Shown here one piece after another: positions 6,681 to 9,621 of a stretch of 9,621 nt of DNA. The position numbers were made by a program, and so were the translations under genes. The first letter of the stretch is position 1. The number at the start of each line of letters is the position of its first letter. Under the pieces are notes generated by a model. The model saw only the letters and a list, made by a program, of their open reading frames with translations. It ran no database searches and was not told the origin of the DNA. This DNA comes from JALWSI01 sp964569095 [NCBI: uncultured Aquificales bacterium] (GTDB lineage Bacteria > Thermosulfidibacterota > Thermosulfidibacteria > Thermosulfidibacterales). The stretch lies in assembly GCA_964569095.1 (NCBI GenBank), contig CAZMTB010000094.1, positions 1 to 9,621 on the forward strand, read 5' to 3'.

Positions 6681-6959
6681 TTGTTCCTGGTAGATAGAAA
6701 GAGGTGCATAGGCTGCGCCAAGTGCGCAAAGGCCTGTCCCCAGGGCGCCATCAGGATGGTGGCGTGGGAACACAGAGTGAGCCTTAAGGGTAAAGAGGTA
6801 ACGGTTAAACAGGTGGCACACATCTACCCCGAGCTTTGCGCCTGCTGCGGAGAGTGCCAAGGCGTATGCCCCACAGGTGCCATTCTGAGGGTACCCAGGA
6901 GAATGCTACACCCCTCGGGGAGGGGAAGGGGGCGAGGCAGGAGATTCAGGAGTTGGTAA
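6681..6959 (+). CDS. 2[4Fe-4S] ferredoxin-type protein with an Arg-rich tail
   Basis: A 92-residue iron-sulfur electron carrier or subunit. The first cluster motif is C9/C12/C15/C19 followed by Pro, and the second is C53/C56/C59/C63 followed by Pro-Thr-Gly; C55 is an extra cysteine. About 33 residues separate the two motifs, more than in clostridial ferredoxins. The tail from about residue 70 is basic (GRGRGRGRRFRSW) and unusual for a soluble ferredoxin. The only in-frame start is TTG at 6681, one base after the hisG stop and without a clear Shine-Dalgarno, so translation probably depends on coupling to hisG. It could supply electrons to the flavoprotein at the start of the operon; that is inference. 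Its C-terminus runs directly into the terminator. Confidence 0.9.
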   Translation: MFLVDRKRCIGCAKCAKACPQGAIRMVAWEHRVSLKGKEVTVKQVAHIYPELCACCGECQGVCPTGAILRVPRRMLHPSGRGRGRGRRFRSW

Positions 6960-6993
6960 ACAGAAAGGGGCTCGCAGAGAGCCCCTTTCTGTT
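6959..6993. terminator. Perfect 15-bp stem-loop, likely bidirectional terminator
   Basis: Bases 6959-6973 (AACAGAAAGGGGCTC) are the exact reverse complement of 6979-6993, around a five-base loop GCAGA. The first base is the last base of the ferredoxin stop codon. On the + strand a moderately T-rich run follows (about 6994-7010); on the - strand only TTTACC follows. It lies between the rightward operon and the leftward TolB-like gene, so it can serve both transcripts. Confidence 0.85.
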
Positions 6994-7018
6994 GCTCTTC
7001 TATTTGGTTTAGTTACCC

Positions 7019-8269
7019 CTACTTACCTCTCCCCTGCAGGACCTTAGGTTGCTCCATGCCTCCAAAATTCCCTACGTCGAGCCGCCAGATGTTCCACTCA
7101 AACCCCCTGTTGCTCACGAAGTAAACATACTCCCCAGAGGGATCCCACACCGGGTAGTCGTCCTCAGAGCCGTTGGTGGTGAGCTGGGTTAGGTTTGAAC
7201 CGTCACAGTTTATCATCCAGATATCCATGTTATGCCTGCCGTAGTAGTCCCTACCCCTGTCAGAGGCAAAGACTATCCTCGTTCCGTCGGGGGACCAACG
7301 GGGGTGCACATCTCCCACCAGCTTGTAGTCGGACTGCCTGGAAGACGAGTGAACTCCCGCCTCTGCCTTTCCACTCGACCCTGCATCCTTAGCGGCCTTG
7401 CTGCTCTTAGCCTTGGCCCTCTCCTCCCAGTCCTTCGAGTGAAAGGTGATCTGAGAAAGGTTGGAACCGTCCCTCTTCATTATCCAAAGGTTTGCAATGT
7501 GGGTAGTCTGGTCTCTCCTGACGAAGACTATCCACTCCCCGTCTGGAGAGAAAGAGGCCTGCTCCCCATCTCTCAACTGGGTAGGCAAGGTTCCGTCGGC
7601 ATTCACCATCCACACTTGGCTATCTCTGGCCCCTTCCAACCTCGAAGAGTAGAGTATGGGCCCGCCGGGAACCGGAGAGGCACAAGGATAAGACTCGGAG
7701 CTGCGCCCCCAGGTTATTCTGGTAACCCCAAAGGGTCTCCCAGAATTCACCCGCCAGATGTGAAACCTCGGATCGTCCATACGGTTGGACGCATAGTAAA
7801 TGTAAACATTACCCGCGGTGTCCGTACCAAAAGAGGGATTGATGGTATGGTAGTTGCTGTCAGTGTTCCTTATTATCCCTCCCATGCCCCTGGAAGAGAC
7901 GCTGTAGATGTTCCACACCTTCTGGGGATTCAGCATGGCAAAGGTGAGAAACCTACCGTCTGGAGAGATGGCAAGGTCCCTTATCTCACGGCCCTCCAGG
8001 TTCGTAACCCTGGAGACGGCCCTCACATTGGGAGACCTCTCTACAGCCGGCTCCTCTGCCCTGACGGTCTTCTCCTCCAAGACCACCCTTTTCTCTCCGG
8101 TCTTGGAGACCTCTACTGCAAGCTCGTGTTTCTTCATCTCCTTGAACTTAGGAGGCGGCTCCTTTTGAGCCTGTGCCTGCTGAGCTTGCTGCTCTTCAGG
8201 GGGCGTCGCACAACCGGCCACCATGAAGAGAAACGCCACCACTCCCAGAACACCCAGTAGTTTTCTCAT
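7019..8269 (-). CDS. TolB-like beta-propeller lipoprotein
   Basis: A 416-residue secreted lipoprotein. The ATG at 8267-8269 has GGAGG nine bases upstream and directly gives a signal peptide with lipobox VAGC (C20 as the lipid anchor). The residue after the Cys is Ala, so under the rule known from enterobacteria it would be sent to the outer membrane. After a Gln/Ala/Glu/Lys-rich linker (about 21-80) come repeated PD40/WD40-like blades of the TolB C-terminal type: ISPDGRFLTF, FSPDGEWIVFV, RWSPDGTRIVFASDRG and WDPSGEYVYFVSNRG, with IWMINCDGSNLTQLT turns. An Ala/Ser/Lys-rich insert (roughly residues 285-320) interrupts the propeller. There is no clear TolB N-terminal domain, and true TolB is normally periplasmic and not lipidated, so I avoid the symbol. 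It follows the LysM lipoprotein gene on the same strand. Confidence 0.88.
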   Translation of the reverse strand: MRKLLGVLGVVAFLFMVAGCATPPEEQQAQQAQAQKEPPPKFKEMKKHELAVEVSKTGEKRVVLEEKTVRAEEPAVERSPNVRAVSRVTNLEGREIRDLAISPDGRFLTFAMLNPQKVWNIYSVSSRGMGGIIRNTDSNYHTINPSFGTDTAGNVYIYYASNRMDDPRFHIWRVNSGRPFGVTRITWGRSSESYPCASPVPGGPILYSSRLEGARDSQVWMVNADGTLPTQLRDGEQASFSPDGEWIVFVRRDQTTHIANLWIMKRDGSNLSQITFHSKDWEERAKAKSSKAAKDAGSSGKAEAGVHSSSRQSDYKLVGDVHPRWSPDGTRIVFASDRGRDYYGRHNMDIWMINCDGSNLTQLTTNGSEDDYPVWDPSGEYVYFVSNRGFEWNIWRLDVGNFGGMEQPKVLQGRGK

Positions 8270-8318
8270 CACAACAATCCTCCTCGTCAATCTGAAAGAG
8301 TACACAAACCGATAAAGA

Positions 8319-8348
8319 GAAGGGGAGGCTATCTCCTACCTCCCCTTC
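8319..8348 (-). terminator. 10-bp stem-loop between the two lipoprotein genes
   Basis: GAAGGGGAGG (8319-8328) is the exact reverse complement of 8339-8348, around a 10-base loop. On the reverse strand the stem is followed by TCTTTATC, a weak T-rich run. It lies 34 bases after the LysM gene stop and 50 before the TolB-like start. It could be a partial terminator that lowers expression of the downstream gene, or a full one if that gene has its own promoter, which I could not identify. Confidence 0.6.
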
Positions 8349-8381
8349 CCACGATCATGCACCTATGTGGTTCTCATCTGC

Positions 8382-9182
8382 TCATTTGCCATCCGTCAAA
8401 GACCACGGCCCCCGGGTCTTGGCCTGATGAATGGCTGCAGCCCTCTCCCCCTCCGTGTAGTCACGGGGAATGGTGAAGAGCTGCTTCGGATAGATGAGGT
8501 CAGGGTCTTTTATCTTGTCCTGGTTGGCCTTGTAGATTAGGGGCCACATGAAGGGATTGTGGTACACCTGCTTGTAGCCAGAGATCTTCCACAGGCACTC
8601 CCCCTTCTTAACCAGGTGTACACGCTCAAGGGCCACCTCGCCCTTCTCCTTCTCTGCCTCCATCCTGAGGTGAGAGGCGATCACCACTGCCCTCTTGGCC
8701 AATTTGTAAGCCTCTTTGCCGTACCCCAGGGCATCCCTGTAGTTTCCGTCGGCGTACGCCTGCTCTGCGGCCTTCAGGGTGTTCTCCGCCACCTCGAAGA
8801 GGTCAACGGCATACTTGGCATCACCGCTCTCCTTGCCCTCCTGGATGAGCTTTCTGGCCTTGGCCATGTACTTCTCGGCATCTGCCTTGTAGGCTGCCTG
8901 CTTGGCAGCTGCCTCCTTCTTTGCCTCCTCGGCCTTCACCTTGGCCAGCATGACCGTCTTCCAAGACTTGCGACACTCCTTCTTTGCCTCGGCCTCGGCT
9001 TGGGCCAGAAGATCCTGAGCGCTCTGGAACTTCTCCTTGGCAAGCTCCTTAGCCCCCATCTTCTGGGCCTCAAGCAGGATGGCCTTGGCCTGAGAGATCT
9101 CCTCCCTGGGAGGAGTGCAGCAGCCGCTCACCAAGAACAGGACGCAGAATAAAACCAGAACAACCCCGAACCTCTTAACCAT
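8382..9182 (-). CDS. LysM-domain lipoprotein with helical (DUF4398-like) region
   Basis: A 266-residue cell-envelope lipoprotein. The signal peptide ends in lipobox LVSGC, giving C21 as the lipidated residue; the next residue is a second Cys, so outer-membrane sorting is expected. Residues about 28-180 are Ala/Lys/Glu-rich and strongly helical, probably coiled coil; the first part (AKAILLEAQKMGA, then FQSAQDLLAQAEAEA) resembles DUF4398-type lipoprotein stalks. A C-terminal LysM domain (about 187-240) has VKKGECLWKIS, NPFMWPLIYKAN and DPDLIYPKQLFTIPR, and should bind peptidoglycan glycan. So the protein probably spans from outer membrane to cell wall. The ATG at 9180-9182 is preceded by GGAGGG and GGGAG. 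It lies 65 bases after aspS and 112 before the TolB-like gene, all on one strand. Confidence 0.9.
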   Translation of the reverse strand: MVKRFGVVLVLFCVLFLVSGCCTPPREEISQAKAILLEAQKMGAKELAKEKFQSAQDLLAQAEAEAKKECRKSWKTVMLAKVKAEEAKKEAAAKQAAYKADAEKYMAKARKLIQEGKESGDAKYAVDLFEVAENTLKAAEQAYADGNYRDALGYGKEAYKLAKRAVVIASHLRMEAEKEKGEVALERVHLVKKGECLWKISGYKQVYHNPFMWPLIYKANQDKIKDPDLIYPKQLFTIPRDYTEGERAAAIHQAKTRGPWSLTDGK

Positions 9183-9247
9183 AGCTCCCGGCCCTCCTTA
9201 CACTTTTCTCTCTCCACCTGCTTTTCTAAGGGAATGCCACCTTCGTG

Positions 9248-9621
9248 TCAAGCTTTCTTTTTGGGAAGGGTGACCTTCAGGTAGAGCTCCCTTAGCTGCT
9301 TCTCGTCCACCGGCGTAGGGGCATTGGTCATGAGGCAAACGGCCTTCTGGGTCTTGGGGAAGGGAATAACGTCTCTGATGGACTCTGACTTGGTGAGTAT
9401 GGCCACCATCCTGTCAAACCCCAAAGCCAAGCCTCCGTGTGGAGGGGCACCGTAAGAGAGGGCATCGAGCAGAAAACCAAACTTCACCCTTGCCTCCTCC
9501 TCGGTTAGCTTGAGCAAGGAGAATATCTTAGACTGAAGGTCCTGGTTGTGGATACGAACACTGCCACCGCCGATCTCCTGGCCATTTAGAACCACGTCGT
9601 AGGCCTTGGCCCTCACCCTCA
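9248..9621 (-). CDS. aspS: Aspartyl-tRNA synthetase, C-terminal part (cut by the window edge)
   Basis: Class II aminoacyl-tRNA synthetase that charges tRNA-Asp. Only about 123 C-terminal residues are visible, of a usual 580-600. The frame is open through base 9621, and the GTG at 9614-9616 is just an internal Val. Diagnostic features are [38 protein letters not shown], class II motif 3 LALGFDRMV with its Arg, and [14 protein letters not shown]. These match the bacterial-type enzyme. The region that would tell a discriminating from a non-discriminating enzyme (Asp only, or Asp plus Asn tRNA) is outside the window. The tail after the core ends in Lys-Lys-Lys-Ala. Confidence 0.96.
   Translation of the reverse strand, partial: RVRAKAYDVVLNGQEIGGGSVRIHNQDLQSKIFSLLKLTEEEARVKFGFLLDALSYGAPPHGGLALGFDRMVAILTKSESIRDVIPFPKTQKAVCLMTNAPTPVDEKQLRELYLKVTLPKKKA

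Noticed and set aside
7232-8260. Open frame of 342 codons on the + strand
   Set aside because: It is antisense to the TolB-like gene, whose repeated SPDG blades and lipobox are unmistakable. The frame has no family features.
1-9621. CRISPR arrays, insertion sequences, prophage or attachment sites
   Set aside because: I found no regularly spaced direct repeats, transposase or integrase motifs, or terminal inverted repeats. The tRNA-Thr is intact, and no integrase or duplicated tRNA end lies nearby.

Overview
The window is about 9.6 kb of dense, ordinary-looking bacterial chromosome with intergenic gaps of at most about 130 bases. Two lipoproteins with clear lipoboxes, one of them a LysM protein, point to a cell with an outer membrane. 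Arginine is coded mostly by AGG/AGA and isoleucine often by ATA, and the proteins are rich in Glu, Lys and Arg; this bias is common in thermophiles. My best guess is a thermophilic Gram-negative bacterium, perhaps of the Desulfobacterota, but no marker gene here settles that. I see no insertion sequence, phage gene, CRISPR array or toxin-antitoxin pair.

Left part (1-3126). The 3' end of argJ (arginine biosynthesis) runs rightward and converges on a leftward series read from right to left: comF (phosphoribosyltransferase-like), a tRNA-Thr with anticodon CGU and an encoded CCA tail, a CBS-domain-pair regulator, and a conserved-looking 246-residue protein that I cannot identify. A hairpin whose arms contain both stop codons separates argJ from that protein.

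Middle part (3121-6993). A good sigma-70-type promoter (TTGCAC, 17-base spacer, TATACT), whose -35 box overlaps the comF start, drives a tight rightward operon of six genes: a divergent dihydroorotate dehydrogenase-like flavoprotein, a 61-residue acidic protein, a COG1237-type metallo-beta-lactamase-fold protein, hisI, hisG (long form) and a 2[4Fe-4S] ferredoxin. Genes overlap or nearly touch at every junction except a 69-base gap before hisI. A perfect 15-bp stem-loop follows the last stop codon. The two histidine enzymes catalyse the first and third steps of histidine synthesis; the first three genes are not known histidine genes, and their shared job is the main open question.

Right part (7019-9621). 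Three leftward genes, read right to left: the 3' end of aspS (aspartyl-tRNA synthetase), a LysM lipoprotein with a long helical region, and a TolB-like beta-propeller lipoprotein. A 10-bp stem-loop lies between the two lipoprotein genes. The lipoproteins probably act together at the cell envelope, at the peptidoglycan-outer membrane interface.
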